Shown here: positions 1-11,999 of the stretch, one piece after another
Position numbering within the stretch: position 1 is the stretch's first letter
Layout of the letters: the number at the start of each line of letters is the position of its first letter
Assembly (NCBI GenBank): GCA_010279815.1
Contig: QEOQ01000206.1
Coordinates: 261,328-325,327, forward strand
Direction: 5' to 3'
Source of the DNA: Brachionus plicatilis
Taxonomy: Eukaryota; Rotifera; Eurotatoria; Ploima; Brachionidae
DNA length: 64,000 nucleotides
Notes under the pieces: generated by a model
Database searches by the model: none
What the model was told of the DNA's origin: nothing
The model's input: only the letters and a program-made list of their open reading frames with translations
Translations under genes and position numbers: made by a program

Positions 1-3000
1 TCAACACTAAAAATCACCATCTGCGCCTGCTTTTCAATCACAATGCTGTGCCAGCCGCCATCCATTAGCGCCGAATGCTTGCCAATTCTAGTGGCCACCT
101 GTCCGCCCAAACTGAACATCAACTCGCCACCAGCAGACAAGTAAACTCTAAGCGACTTTTCACCATCGTACACCGACAGCAAATCCTGACCTTGACCATA
201 TTCACCAGTCACCTTAAAGCTAAATCTGAGCGAGTCGTGGTCAGAGGCCCGAGCGCCCGCTTCATACCCATTGAATATCACAAAGCCACGACCGCTCGTC
301 TCAATCACACACTCCTTACTTCCCACACACTGATTGACACAAGTGGGCCGCTTGGCAACAGTAGAGCTGGCCGCCGTGGTGGTCGTGACGGTTGTGGTGG
401 TGGTGGTCGCCTGGACCCCACATCTGTATCTGCTCGCATCAAAATTCATCTCAAATATCATGCACTTTGAGTTCACATAGACCTGGTCCATGCATCCAGT
501 AAAGTGTTGATATGTGGCGTAGCGAGACGACATCACTTGAGTGCTATAGTAGCCGAGAGTGTAAGTGTCCAGTTTGATGGACGAATAGAGTTCAACTCGA
601 CTGGCACTGTGTCTTCTCTGGTCCAAATAGGCGATTAGATATCCGGCCGAGTGGCACTCAATGTCAATTTTGTGCGCCGTGCCATCATCAACTCTGGTCT
701 GAGTTAGCTCGACGTTTCTCTCGCCGCCCATGTCTTTCACGATCACATTCACGAGGCCATTTCTCAAATAGACAAGGATGTAATTGGCGGCGTCAGTGGA
801 CGCGTGCGAGTAAATAATTCCCTTTGACCGACTCGTCCTGAACGGTATTTGAATATGTTCGCACACAATTGTTTCATGATGGTAAACAATGGCGTCTTGA
901 ACGCTGCCAAAATTGACCGGGTAGCGGTCGGCGAGACAAGCGGGCCACTCGGCCGCCGGCCGTCCAGTGGTGCTCGCCACCGGTCTCTCCACATTGCAGT
1001 TGTATCTTTCCTGCGCAATATCAGCCGGCTTGATCACACTGTTGCCGTTCACTTGGAACAAGTCGATTATGCATCCGACAAAGTCCGACTTGGTACCAAA
1101 GAACTTGATGCGCGACCAGTCGTCGGCGCCGCCAATTGTGATCTTGGTGAATTTTATTTGGCCCGGTTGGGTGTAGAACTCGAGCGCAGTGACGCCCACA
1201 TAGCTCTGCAGTTGAATGAACCCGTGGCCGTTCGAATTGCGGCGTATGTTCAGCCGATACAAGTTACCGTCTTGAACAACGGTGCCATTGAAGTGCAGCT
1301 GTTGAGTGTACGTGTAATTTTTGTACACGACATGCACAAGGCCTTGTTTGACATAGGCGCCTAGCAGCACTTGATTGTGGTTGTCTTGGCCGTTGTGAGC
1401 GCTGAACAAAATGCCGCCTGACTCCACCGTTCTGAATATAAAGCTGATGTCTTCGAAGAGCGGACGTTCGTGGTCGTAGAAATAGTTGTAGACGAGAATG
1501 TCGGCCGTGCCAGTGAAGCTAATGTAGCCGAGCGAGACGGGAGAGGGCGGCGGCGGCGGTGGCGGTGCGGGTGTGCTCACGACCGGTGGCTGTGTTGGCG
1601 GCGGCGGCGGCGGTCGATCGACAACTTGCTGACAACTTTGCCGCCGCTCGCTCGGCACCACTTGGTAGTCGATGACGTCACGTTCGTTTAGCATGACGGC
1701 GCCAATGCAGCCGACAAAGCTCGATTGACTAGTGAAGCCAAAGCTGGTGCCGTCGTGTCCGCCGACGCGCACCCGGCTCACCATCACACTGTGACCGCTC
1801 GACAGCGAATAATAAACGGACTGTTTGTAAGCGTCGTCCGAGTCCAGCCAGCATAGTATCTTTTTTTGCTGATCGTGCTGAATGTTAAGTTGGTAAATGC
1901 GGCCAGTGTCCACTCTTATTCGGCTCACCTGATGTCGCTCGTTCACTCCATTGATGCTTGTGGACGAGTACAAAAAGCCGTTGGACAACTCGACGCCAAT
2001 GTAGTTGTGCGCGTCGTTCATCAACACTACGAGTTGACCGCACGTTTGTCTTGTTTGAAATTTGATGACAAACGAGTGCAGCGACAGAGCGGAACGCATT
2101 GTGAAGTCAATTTTTGTGTCGTAGCTGCCAAGCGAAATGTACTTGGTGTCGGCCAAACTGTCCAAATAGATCAAGTGAGTGTGTGTGTCAGTGTCAGTGT
2201 CGGTGTGGGCGCCTGGGGCCGTGTTGACGACTAGACCGGGCGGTCCGTACACATTTATGACAATGTTGATCATTTTGCCGTCTTGGCTGATCTGTGACGT
2301 GTCTATGTTGAGTGTTTGATTTGTGGTGTGGAGAGTGGGCCAGTAGTAGGGCTGCTGAACGACCTTTTGCTGCACGTTATTGATGGTTACTTTGCCGCGT
2401 ACCATCTCGCCCACAAATGTTCTCTTGTCGCTCAGATTTATGTTGTTGGGATCGGCCAGGCCCAGGTACACGTAGCCGCCAGTGAGTATTTGTTCGTTGG
2501 CCTGGCTCATTTCGCACATGTCATGATGCTGACTGTCGATGTTGACGCTGATTAGGTGGCCGTCGCGATGCAGCTTGATCTCGTGCCACTGGTTGTCGTT
2601 GAGCGGCCCAGTCTTCGGTCTCAGATACAAATTTTTGACTCTGGTATCGACCACAATTACTGGTTGACCGCGCACCAACTCAAAATAGGTAATCAGCGGC
2701 TGGTTTCGTATGTAGAAGACAACGCCGTCCGACTGGCTCGTCCTGAACGACAACTCAATTGTTTCCGAGCTAACGCCGGTCAATGGACTGTCTATTTTGT
2801 ACATGACCCGTTGGCTGTTGTCTATGCGTATGATCTCGCTTGGCAAAGGCGACGAGACCAGGATTTTGGAGTCGAGCGCGTCCGGCTCGTTCCAGTAGTC
2901 GCGTCGCGTCCATTTAACGCTGAACTGGTGACTGTGGAGAGTGTAGGCGGCGGCGGCGGCGGCGGCGGCGGCGGTTTTGAGCGAGTCGGCAGTGTCACGC

Positions 3001-4583
3001 ACCCCGAACTCGTAGTAGAATTGGGCCAGGCCGTTCAGGCTCGTGTACACGTCCTGGTTGACTGGCGGCGACGACGGCTTCGTGCTCATGTCTACCAAAA
3101 AGCCGTCCACGTGCAACGACATGTATTTGTCGCGCAGCCACGTCACCGACACTCTGAGCTCGCGGCTCAAGTGTTTGTGCCGCTCAAGGCCAAAGCTGCT
3201 CACTATCCACTCCTGGCCCGGCTGCGGCTCGAACAGCGAAAAGTGCAGACGATTTTTGTACACAAAACAAACCAGTTTTGACATGTCCGATTGGCCGTTT
3301 TGAAATAGAACTATTTTGGAGTGGTACTTGGCCTCGTCCAGTCTGTCCATGGACATCACTAGATGCTGGCTAAAACCGTGCACACAATCTTCGATGTTCC
3401 ACAAACAAGCGTCCCATTCGGACACTTGGGCGCCACTCGGCGACAAAGTGAGCCGAGACAGCGGACTGTTGAATTGTACGCCTCGGCTCTTGTCGAAACG
3501 AGTGGCCTGATTGTTGACTTGAACTTTGGTAAACGAGGGCAGAATGGCATACTCAAAGCTCTGGGCTGAAAAATAATTTTGGTCATTGAACAAAATGGTG
3601 AGTGATTTTTTGAGATTGTGACACTTTGACTTTGGCACGGTGGGCTCGGCACAGTCGCAGTTGAAAAACGGAGCTATCAAGTTGTTGCTTAGACACGAAC
3701 AGTCTTTTGGACAAATGTCGTGGGACAAAAAGTCGGACTCGCAGATGTCGTCGATGATGAGCGCGTCGGACAAAATGTTCGACTTGAGCTGCTTGGACGG
3801 CGACAGCGAGAATATGGCGTACTGCCGCTGAGCTATCGACTGTCTGGAGCACAGCTCGGACGCACACTGACTGCTCTGCGACGTGTACTGCAGGTTCATG
3901 ATGTAGCCGCGGAATTTGGCCAGTTGCTTCAGTTGGTTTAGAGCGTGGTTGTTGTCGGCCCGGTTGTCGCCCACTCCGCCCACGAACAGCTTGGAATAGG
4001 TGACTTGTTTTGAGTCGACGAGCAGGCCCGTGTCTGCGTCACTTAGCTCGTCGAGAACAAAGTTAGAGTGAATTATTTGTTTGGCAAAGAGCGCAATCAG
4101 CCGAATGGATGGTATTCGGTTGTTGGCCGAGCTGTCCGTCGACTCGAATTTGTACAAGTTGATGTCCACTCGGCCGGATGTGCGTGTGTACACAAATCTG
4201 AACCAAGAGGTGGCATAGTCGCTGGGCAGTTGAATTTGCACGTCGTTTATGTTCCAGTAGTCGTTTATGATTAGGCGGTTGGGCGCCTCGTACTTTACCA
4301 GAAAATAGCTGTTTATCAGCTTTTTTGAGTTGGACACTGTGCTTATTTGAATTTGCTGCTCGGAATAGAGCAAAATGCGGCCCGAATATTGGCTCGGACT
4401 TTGGCTGCTATTCTTCAAATGGGACACAGATAGACTAAAGTCAAATGAGAGGCTGCTATTGGCACATATTTGCAGATCCAAACGTGGATATATTGAGTAT
4501 GTAGTGAGGCCGTCGTAGTACAATGCTTTTGTCACATGAATCATTGTCAATGCCACCAGCAAGCCTAAGCATTTTGGCGCCAT
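1..4583 (-). CDS. Neurexin/CASPR-like protein with repeated laminin-G domains (3' end outside window)
   Basis: One open frame of about 1527 codons runs from the ATG at 4583-4581 to the window edge with no stop and no intron. Residues 1-19 are a hydrophobic signal peptide (MAPKCLGLLVALTMIHVTKA). Laminin-G-like units follow at roughly 20-240, 320-530, 580-740, 790-975, 1015-1180, 1215-1375 and from about 1420 on. Several end in the typical FVGCI/FTGCM strand (near 960, 1168, 1363). A Cys-rich stretch at about 278-310 may be a degenerate EGF-like module; no clear EGF repeats are seen. Low-complexity linkers include a poly-Ala run (about 537-547), two poly-Pro runs (about 995-1011) and a Thr-rich run (about 1395). 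Family knowledge: such proteins are cell-surface adhesion receptors at synapses or septate junctions. The transmembrane and cytoplasmic parts would lie outside the window. The gene is much GC-richer than all neighbours and lacks introns. Family call is firm, exact orthology is not. Confidence 0.85.
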   Translation of the reverse strand, partial: MAPKCLGLLVALTMIHVTKALYYDGLTTYSIYPRLDLQICANSSLSFDFSLSVSHLKNSSQSPSQYSGRILLYSEQQIQISTVSNSKKLINSYFLVKYEAPNRLIINDYWNINDVQIQLPSDYATSWFRFVYTRTSGRVDINLYKFESTDSSANNRIPSIRLIALFAKQIIHSNFVLDELSDADTGLLVDSKQVTYSKLFVGGVGDNRADNNHALNQLKQLAKFRGYIMNLQYTSQSSQCASELCSRQSIAQRQYAIFSLSPSKQLKSNILSDALIIDDICESDFLSHDICPKDCSCLSNNLIAPFFNCDCAEPTVPKSKCHNLKKSLTILFNDQNYFSAQSFEYAILPSFTKVQVNNQATRFDKSRGVQFNSPLSRLTLSPSGAQVSEWDACLWNIEDCVHGFSQHLVMSMDRLDEAKYHSKIVLFQNGQSDMSKLVCFVYKNRLHFSLFEPQPGQEWIVSSFGLERHKHLSRELRVSVTWLRDKYMSLHVDGFLVDMSTKPSSPPVNQDVYTSLNGLAQFYYEFGVRDTADSLKTAAAAAAAAAYTLHSHQFSVKWTRRDYWNEPDALDSKILVSSPLPSEIIRIDNSQRVMYKIDSPLTGVSSETIELSFRTSQSDGVVFYIRNQPLITYFELVRGQPVIVVDTRVKNLYLRPKTGPLNDNQWHEIKLHRDGHLISVNIDSQHHDMCEMSQANEQILTGGYVYLGLADPNNINLSDKRTFVGEMVRGKVTINNVQQKVVQQPYYWPTLHTTNQTLNIDTSQISQDGKMINIVINVYGPPGLVVNTAPGAHTDTDTDTHTHLIYLDSLADTKYISLGSYDTKIDFTMRSALSLHSFVIKFQTRQTCGQLVVLMNDAHNYIGVELSNGFLYSSTSINGVNERHQVSRIRVDTGRIYQLNIQHDQQKKILCWLDSDDAYKQSVYYSLSSGHSVMVSRVRVGGHDGTSFGFTSQSSFVGCIGAVMLNERDVIDYQVVPSERRQSCQQVVDRPPPPPPTQPPVVSTPAPPPPPPPSPVSLGYISFTGTADILVYNYFYDHERPLFEDISFIFRTVESGGILFSAHNGQDNHNQVLLGAYVKQGLVHVVYKNYTYTQQLHFNGTVVQDGNLYRLNIRRNSNGHGFIQLQSYVGVTALEFYTQPGQIKFTKITIGGADDWSRIKFFGTKSDFVGCIIDLFQVNGNSVIKPADIAQERYNCNVERPVASTTGRPAAEWPACLADRYPVNFGSVQDAIVYHHETIVCEHIQIPFRTSRSKGIIYSHASTDAANYILVYLRNGLVNVIVKDMGGERNVELTQTRVDDGTAHKIDIECHSAGYLIAYLDQRRHSASRVELYSSIKLDTYTLGYYSTQVMSSRYATYQHFTGCMDQVYVNSKCMIFEMNFDASRYRCGVQATTTTTTVTTTTAASSTVAKRPTCVNQCVGSKECVIETSGRGFVIFNGYEAGARASDHDSLRFSFKVTGEYGQGQDLLSVYDGEKSLRVYLSAGGELMFSLGGQVATRIGKHSALMDGGWHSIVIEKQAQMVIFSV

Positions 4584-4838
4584 TTTTTTGAATCTCTTTT
4601 TTTTTAAATACTGTTTTTTTTTTGTTGTTGTTTAATAAAATATTGATAATTTTTGCCCGGGTCTCCTAATTCATAGTAATGAATTGGTGCTTGTGTGTTT
4701 TATGGCCGACTTCGAGTCTGGTTTGTTTAATACTATTTTTTTATTCTAAAAATTATTTTTTTTTTATTTATTTATTAATTAAAATTTGGTCTTAAGTCAC
4801 AATTTAAAAAAAATTTTCGAAAAAAAAATGGAAAAGTA

Positions 4839-4973
4839 CAGTACAATTTAAAACCAACTTGTACATTTCTTTTCCTCGGCTCTTCCTCTTCCTTTCCCCA
4901 CTGGAATAGTCGAAGAAGAGTCGAGGAAGAGTCGAGGAACAAAATGCGCACAAGTTAGTTTTAATTTGTACTG
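4839..4973. repeat. Small fold-back (inverted) repeat
   Basis: The ends are inverted copies: CAGTACAATTTAAAACCAAC at 4839 onward pairs with the complement of the segment ending at 4973. Inside, CTCGGCTCTTCCTC-type sequence pairs imperfectly with GAGGAAGAGTCGAG. The whole folds as a hairpin of about 135 bp upstream of the laminin-G gene. It is probably a miniature transposon; no target duplication was identified. Confidence 0.5.
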
Positions 4974-5045
4974 AAGTATAGTTTTCTGCGACAAGTCTAA
5001 CCCCTTTTAGAACAACACAACTTATACAGTGGTGATTTGATAACA

Positions 5046-5440
5046 TATTTTACGAAAAATTACATAAAATACCGTAAATTAAGCAAATTTTACCACATTT
5101 TACGTAAATTAACGTAAAATCCAAAAAGTGAAAAAGAAGTATTTTACGAAAAATTACTTTTTTTTATAACAATTTAAAAATAACTATTTTTTGATCAATT
5201 TATGAAAAAAAAAGCTTTCTTAAATTTTCGATTTTTGGAAGAAAAAAAATTTTTTTTCAAAAAATTTTGAATTTTGAATTGGCTGTTTTGAATTTTACCA
5301 AATTTTACCAAAATTATCTCAAAATCCTGAAAATTTACGTAATTTTTCGTAAAATACTTCTTTTTCACTTTTCGGATTTTACGTTAATTTACGTAAAATG
5401 TGGTTAATTTACGGTATTTTACGTAATTTTTCGTAAAATA
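5046..5440. mobile_element. Fold-back element with TTTACG/CGTAAA-rich arms of about 105 bp
   Basis: The left arm 5046-5157 and right arm 5339-5440 are reverse complements with only a few mismatches and one 7-8 base indel. Both arms are built from TTTACGTAAATT-like motifs. The roughly 180-bp centre is AT-rich with no ORF. This is the structure of a non-autonomous hairpin element (MITE). A clear target-site duplication was not found. Confidence 0.6.
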
Positions 5441-5454
5441 CGTATAATTTTTTA

Positions 5455-5648
5455 TATTATTTATATTCTCCTTGACTCGCGAGTCCTGACACGTTCCCAT
5501 AGGAAGATAATCGCTGTTCTAATGCCACGTTCAATTTTTTAGATGAATGGTAACAACCATCCAGAGTAATGATTTGGTGATGAACTCAAATCAGGTGGTA
5601 ACTAGTAATAAGCTGTTGTATTACCCACTGCACCATCACCTCTCCAAA
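5455..5648 (-). mobile_element. Candidate tRNA-derived SINE
   Basis: Read on the minus strand, this segment starts with a tRNA-like head. TGGTGCAGTGGG (complement of 5624-5635) matches an RNA polymerase III A box. GAGTTCATCACC (complement of 5576-5587) resembles a B box about 37 nt downstream. A roughly 110-nt unrelated body and an A/T-rich tail follow. The island is visibly less AT-rich than its surroundings. No cloverleaf with a good acceptor stem was found, so a functional tRNA is unlikely. Confidence 0.4.
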
Positions 5649-8600
5649 GGTTTTAAGGATTTCGCTCAGAGTTGGTCTAAAGTGAAAATCTAGTCGAAAC
5701 TCTGACTTAAAATTTTATTTTTCTAGTTTTTTGGTATATTTTTGTTTAAAAAATGGATCGATTTTAATTAAAATTGTGTTCATTACCAAAAAAAACAATT
5801 TTTTTCTAATTTTTTTTTTCATAATTCTTGTCTTAAATAAAGCATCCAATTTTAAAAATCTTCGATTTTAAAGTCAAAGTCAGACTTAGGACTTGGGTCT
5901 AGAAAAAGTTTAACTTTTGACTTTTTACCAACTATGGTTTCGTTTAGTATCTAGTTCCACTTTTAAAAGGTCGTTTAAAATATTACTCTAAATATTGACT
6001 TGACTAAATTATGAAATTTAAGAAAATTTAGAAAATTATGTCTCAGATAAATCAGAGAAAAAATATAATATTTTTAAATCCTTTTATTTAGTGCTATTTT
6101 CAAAGGCTATTGTTCATATGGCTAGGCAATATTTTTCATTAAATAATTTTTAGAATATTAGACGAGGTGAGGTTCGGGAGTAGACTCTTTTCTAGAGCAG
6201 AAAATTGTTGAAAATTTACTAAAATTCTAAGCTATAGGAAAATCAAAAGCTTAGAAAATTGTTTATAAATTTTAATCTTAAATTTTTCGGATTAAAAAAT
6301 GACCTTTAAAAAATTATGCCTATCCAAAAAAATGCTTCCAACTTCACTGTGTCTTCAAAAGATTGTTTTACTTCTAAAATATTCATATTATAACCATTAT
6401 TCATTAATCCATGGAAAAATGATTAAAAAATTGAAACTTTAATTTTCAGTGGCGAAGACAAGAAAGGACTAATTGAGTCTCGAGTTCCTATATTCAAGAA
6501 GCTTGATGGACCAAGCAGGACTGTTTTAAACTTCTATAGGCCATATAATAATTATTAATATTGCCTTAAATTAATATTAGGACTCAATAAGCAAATAAAA
6601 ACGAGATAATTAAAAGTTAGTGAAGTGTTTGCATCAAATAAAAAGAAAAAAAAATTTTCTTTAATATTATGTTCTTTATGAATTAAATTTTAAATAAATC
6701 AATGAATAATTTCATTTTTAAATTTCTAATTACTATATTTCCTGATACTGAGAAAATTGATGGTGACAATGTAATCTTCGAAATTTTAAATCAAAGCTTT
6801 TGTAAAGAGATGTGTGAACATATAAAAAATGAGTATTTAATAAGAAAAATAATGATTTTGGGTTGTAACTTCAAAATAAATAATATTTGAAGATTTACGC
6901 AAAAATTATTTTTTAATCACTGATTACTAATCAAAAGCATGTCAATTCTAAAACTATTCATTAAACAATGTGAACGATCGTTAAGAAAACATTTGTCAAA
7001 GAACCATATTCATTTGAAAACAAGTGCACTTTAATTCTTAATCTTATATAAAATAAAAAATGATCGTCTAGTAGTTAATTAAAAAAATTTTTTTTTAATA
7101 TTTGAACCATTAAGTTTAGAAAGTAATACTAGTAACTTTATAGCCAATCTTAGAGAGAAAAAAAAATGATTTAATTTTTACACTTTTTTCGAAACTGAAA
7201 GTAAAAATTTAATGCTAAGAAAATTTTAATCCTTAAAAAATTTAACTATTTTTTAATTTATAAAAAATTCGGAATTAAATATCTAATAAAAAAGGTTTTT
7301 AATTTTTGTATAGAATTCTAAAATCATTATTTTTATTCCAATTTAGCTCCATGAACCAAGTGGATAAAACAAACCTGAGATTTTTTACTCAAATATTTAG
7401 TTCAAACTGAAAAAATAGGAAAAATTAAAAATTTGAAATAAATGTTTTAGTTTTTGTATTTGGCTACAAAAAAAAAAATAATTTCTATCATAAAAATGAT
7501 TAATTTATAGAAGAAATCATCTAATTTTTTTTTTAATTTCAAACCTAATGACTTTAAAGCTACGTTTCATTTAAATAAAAAAAAATAGAGAAAAAATATT
7601 TTTTTGCCTTGTTTTTTTAATTATAAAAATGAAAATTCTAATCACGAAACTAAATGGTCTTATAACAATTTAAAATAATGATAATCAAAAAAATTTAGAA
7701 AAATCTTAGTAAATGAATAGCACCTATTTTATATTCGCTTGAGCGAAAAAATAGACCTTTATTTAACGAATTGGAAAACCCACTGATTCTAGTGTTAAAT
7801 CGGAAATCGTAGACTAATTATAATAAAATCAGTAAGCCAAGCATCACTGAACTATAAACTTTACAATCATAGATAAACAAATTAAAAAAAAAAAATTCCA
7901 ATCAATAATTTACGGTGTCAATAAATTTATTTTTCACTTAACAAAAAATCCCACTGGTCTTATAGCATTTAATTTATACTTTATATTTTGAGCTTTTTTT
8001 TTGTTAAATTTACCAATAATGAAATTTCCGAGTGGTCTTTCACAAAAAGACTAATAGAAGCAAAATATCAAGATTTTTCAATTCAAAATAATTCACACAA
8101 AGCCAAAACCAGACTTAAAAATTGCAAAATTTTAATTTAGTTTAAAAAATGGTTATTAAATTAGAGGGGGGCTAGCAGAATTTTGACGAATTTTCAAAAG
8201 TTAATGAATCACTTGAAATACTTTCTTAAATGGGTTTACTTACGAAAATAACATCTATTGTTAAGATACCAAGCTAGAATCAGTGGGAGTCTAAACGAAA
8301 CAAAAAATAAATTGTAATATTTTTATAAAACTTTGTATTTTGATTTATACTCTCTTAAAACCGAATGATTAATAATATTAAATAATTTGTGTTAAATTCA
8401 AAGATGAATAACATAAGAAAAAAAACTTGGCAACTATGCATATGAAGGCAATAGAGCCCCCCAACAACAAAAAAGGTTAAACATAATGATAATTACAGAT
8501 CAGTGGAACTACTTAGTCGATTTTTTTCCCAAAAAAAAAACCATTCAAAAGCTTCTCTCCATACTTACCACATAATTAAAAGTCAAAAGCCAATTTTTTT

Positions 8601-11600
8601 TGTTGAAAAAAACCATTCATTTAATTTAATGAATAAACAAACAAAATTTTACACTAGAATAAAAAAGCTTTTTAAGTTTTAAAGATAGAATTAGTTGTTC
8701 TATGTAATGTTTAAAGGTGATTTATATAAACAGGCGATGATCTCAATGATCCCGGGAGATTTTACAAGCAAGTGAACTGGTAGACTTTTAATTGCTTACG
8801 CAACATCTCGCCTTGGATGCTCATTTGGATTAAGTTAGAACAATTTGGATGCTATTAGCAAAATACTAGCGATCATTTATTATGAAGATAAACTTTTTGC
8901 TGAAAAGCAAAAATTATGCTTCGATCTAAAGCCGAGTTAAGTTAAAATCTGCTTTTTTTTTTCAACTCTTCGGAGAGAACTTTTTTTTTCAAGAAAAAAC
9001 GAGTTCAACTCAAATAAAATTTGATCTATACCTATATTTATTTGTTTATCAACAGAACCCAATAACAAGAAAAATATTATAAAAATAAATAAAAGTAATT
9101 GATTTTTTCATAGCATGATTTCAATTATGGGGAGTGAGAGTTAACGAGAAAACGAGATTGCTGTGAAATAGATAGATAATGCTCATAAAGAGATCTAAAT
9201 TTCTTCATTTAAAAAATAAAATTTAAATTTAATTGTAAAATTAATTAAATTCTATTCTGAATAAAAGCGGTGTTTGCCAAATAGTCGGTCAAACAGCCGC
9301 CCAGCAATCAAATAACATAATTAAAAAACCTATTCAATTTTTAAGTGTTTAGACTTTTTCTAGACGACATTTAAAAAAAAACAAAATTAACTATTGAAAT
9401 ATTAACCAGAATTCTATCTTGGACAATTTGTATATTGAAATAAAAGAAAAAGTTTTGTGAATTTAGACCATAGGCTAAATAGGTTCAACTTGAAAACCGG
9501 TTTAAACTTCATCTTGATTATCAAGTTTTGTGTCATTTTGTAAACCCTATTTTTTTTTTAATTTGGTTCTACGCATCGCTTGGCTTTGCGCAATTTTCTG
9601 ATCAACAAAACTTTCCAACTTGCGGTAAAGCGATTTATTAGCAATTAAAAGATCCTTAATTGTGCATGACGGCGAACTCTTTTAGCCTAATTACTCGAGG
9701 AAACAAATATTGGTCGAATCAAAACTCTCATAAAATCAATGGAAAGAAATTAAAAAATTTTAATATGAAAAAAATTTCATAAGACTTTCACCAACATTTG
9801 CAACACCGACCAAAAAAAATATGTCTCTTACAAATTTTACGCTCTTGTTAATGCCCTGAGCTCTAATGAGCCAAAAATTAAATGAAGTTTAAGCCAGACA
9901 TGCAAACTTTAGAATGAAACCTTTGGGCCATTTTCACTTTAAAATTAATTTTAATTTTTCAACTCGGCTTTCAATGAGCTAGCTAATTCGATAAAAATTG
10001 GTTAGTTACTCTAGGCCTTATTTACTAAATTAACTTACGCAAAAAAATTAAGGATAAATTTGTCAATAGTCATAGCTTAAAGAATTTTTTATTGAATAAA
10101 AAACAAAAAAAATAAAAAAAAACAATAATCGGATTTTGTTATTTATTTAAGAATACAAAATCTGTCTCAAATCCATACGAAATTCTTAAAATTAAATATT
10201 TTTTGTCAAATATAAATTTAACTCTGAGCACAAACGAGCAAAATACAACAAGAAGAATTGGCTTTAAATTAACCTATTTAGTGAAAAATAAACTTCTTTT
10301 TTTTTTTTTAAATAGGTAGAAAATATTTTGGGACTTATTTAAGATTGTCCGGTCGGGTCCGGCAACAAAAAATACACAATCAAGTACTATTTGAAATAGG
10401 CCTTAATTTAAATGTATAATGCTCGTCATTTATTTCCTCTTGTAAAGAGTTTTAATTGTTTACAATTGTATTTAAATGTCAATCAAACTTGGCAAAAAAA
10501 TATACTCAACCAAAAATGTAGCTCAAATAAGTCTTATCCAAAAGCAAATTGTAATTTAATTTTGCTAAATTTTACACTACTCTAATCTTGGCATTATAAA
10601 CAAGAAAGTTAATCCGGGCTCGTAATGCGTGATTACTGGGTAGTTTAAAAACAAAATAGCTTTAAATTAGCGTTTAGAGCTCTAGGATCGGATTTAAAAT
10701 CCTTTCGTCCCATTTAATAAGGTTTTTAGACTTGGTAAATGATAAATTCTTACAAGTTTAAGTTGTTTATTTATGTCAATAAACACATATTTCCGAATTA
10801 CAAATCTTAAAATTTTTCAATTTATTTCGAATAATAAAAACTCGTAAAGGTTTCTAGGCCCAGTTTTTCTAAATTTTGTCATAAAAAAAAAAATTACTCG
10901 TGAATATTCATTGTAATTATAGTCCGAGTACTTGTCGGTCTTCCTATTCTAAATTTCAATATTTAATTTTTTTTCTAAATTAAAAAAATAAATTTATTCA
11001 AAATAAATTTAAGTCTGCGCAATATTGAATTGGTCTAACGTCCACTCTTAAATTTAAACACCTTTGTTTGGCTTTAAATGAATACTCGCTCATAAAAAGA
11101 CAAAACTAATGCACCAAGAGATACTTAAAAGAAGTCGAAGAAAATTATTTTATTTCATGATTTAAAATGATATAGATTTATATAATCTAATGAAATCAGT
11201 GATTTTTTAGACACGGTCTAAGGATAAGTAGCATTGGCAAGTTTTCTAGACTGAATGACTTGAAATAAGATTTTTTTCATTACAATCATTTCTATCATAT
11301 TGTGAAATATTTAATTTTTTAAATTAGAAAATATTCTATAAATTATCAAAAGTATTCATTAAATAACAATAAAATCGAATTGTAATAAATTATAATTTTG
11401 AATAATGTTTGTTCAATTGTATTTTCATTGAAAATATTTTTTCTAAACTTGATAAATAATTCTATCTTAAATAATTATTTTACATCGACTTTCCACTCTT
11501 AACTATAAAAATTAATTTATTATTTATTAGAGTATTTAATTGTTAATAAAATGCTTTATTTTTTAAATGTAAAATAAAAAATAAGAATCTCTGTTAAAAA

Positions 11601-11999
11601 AATAAAATTTAAAAATCCATCAACAATTTTTTATTTTGTAAATAATAAACTTAGATTGTGACAGAGATAGATTAAAAATTAGAGATACGAAAATATAGTT
11701 CTTTTTAAAAAAAGAAAGAACCCTACAATAGGGAGAAACTTCTTTCAGTAAAAACGGAAAAAAGTTTAATTTCCTTTTTATTGTGAAAAAAAATAACTTG
11801 AAGCGGCCTAATTGAGCTGAAAACTTGCTATGAAGAAGCGATCTCATCTAATTTTTAATACTACCATAGGATATTTAACAAGTTAGGCTTAGAAATGAAT
11901 CTAGTTTAAATCCAAAATCTAAAAAAAACTTAAAAGATAGATAACAAAGTCTCAATACCATTTATGACTCTTAACTTTTATTTATATAAAATCAAAGAA
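5649..11999. other. Gene-poor AT-rich intergenic stretch
   Basis: No exon-like open frame with family similarity or splice context was found. Short frames such as 6702-6890 (62 codons) are low-complexity and recognisable as nothing. Mildly less AT-rich patches lie at 8720-8830 and 9550-9720 but show no coherent frame. There are scattered poly-A/poly-T tracts. Confidence 0.5.

Noticed and set aside
2556..3281. 241-codon plus-strand open frame, and other frames of 60-170 codons at 75-4274
   Set aside because: Antisense shadows of the GC-rich laminin-G gene on the minus strand. They have no family similarity and are low-complexity (poly-Gly opposite poly-Ala codons).
6702..6890. 62-codon frame in the gene-poor region
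   Set aside because: No family resemblance. Random frames of this length are expected in AT-rich DNA only occasionally, but nothing else supports it.
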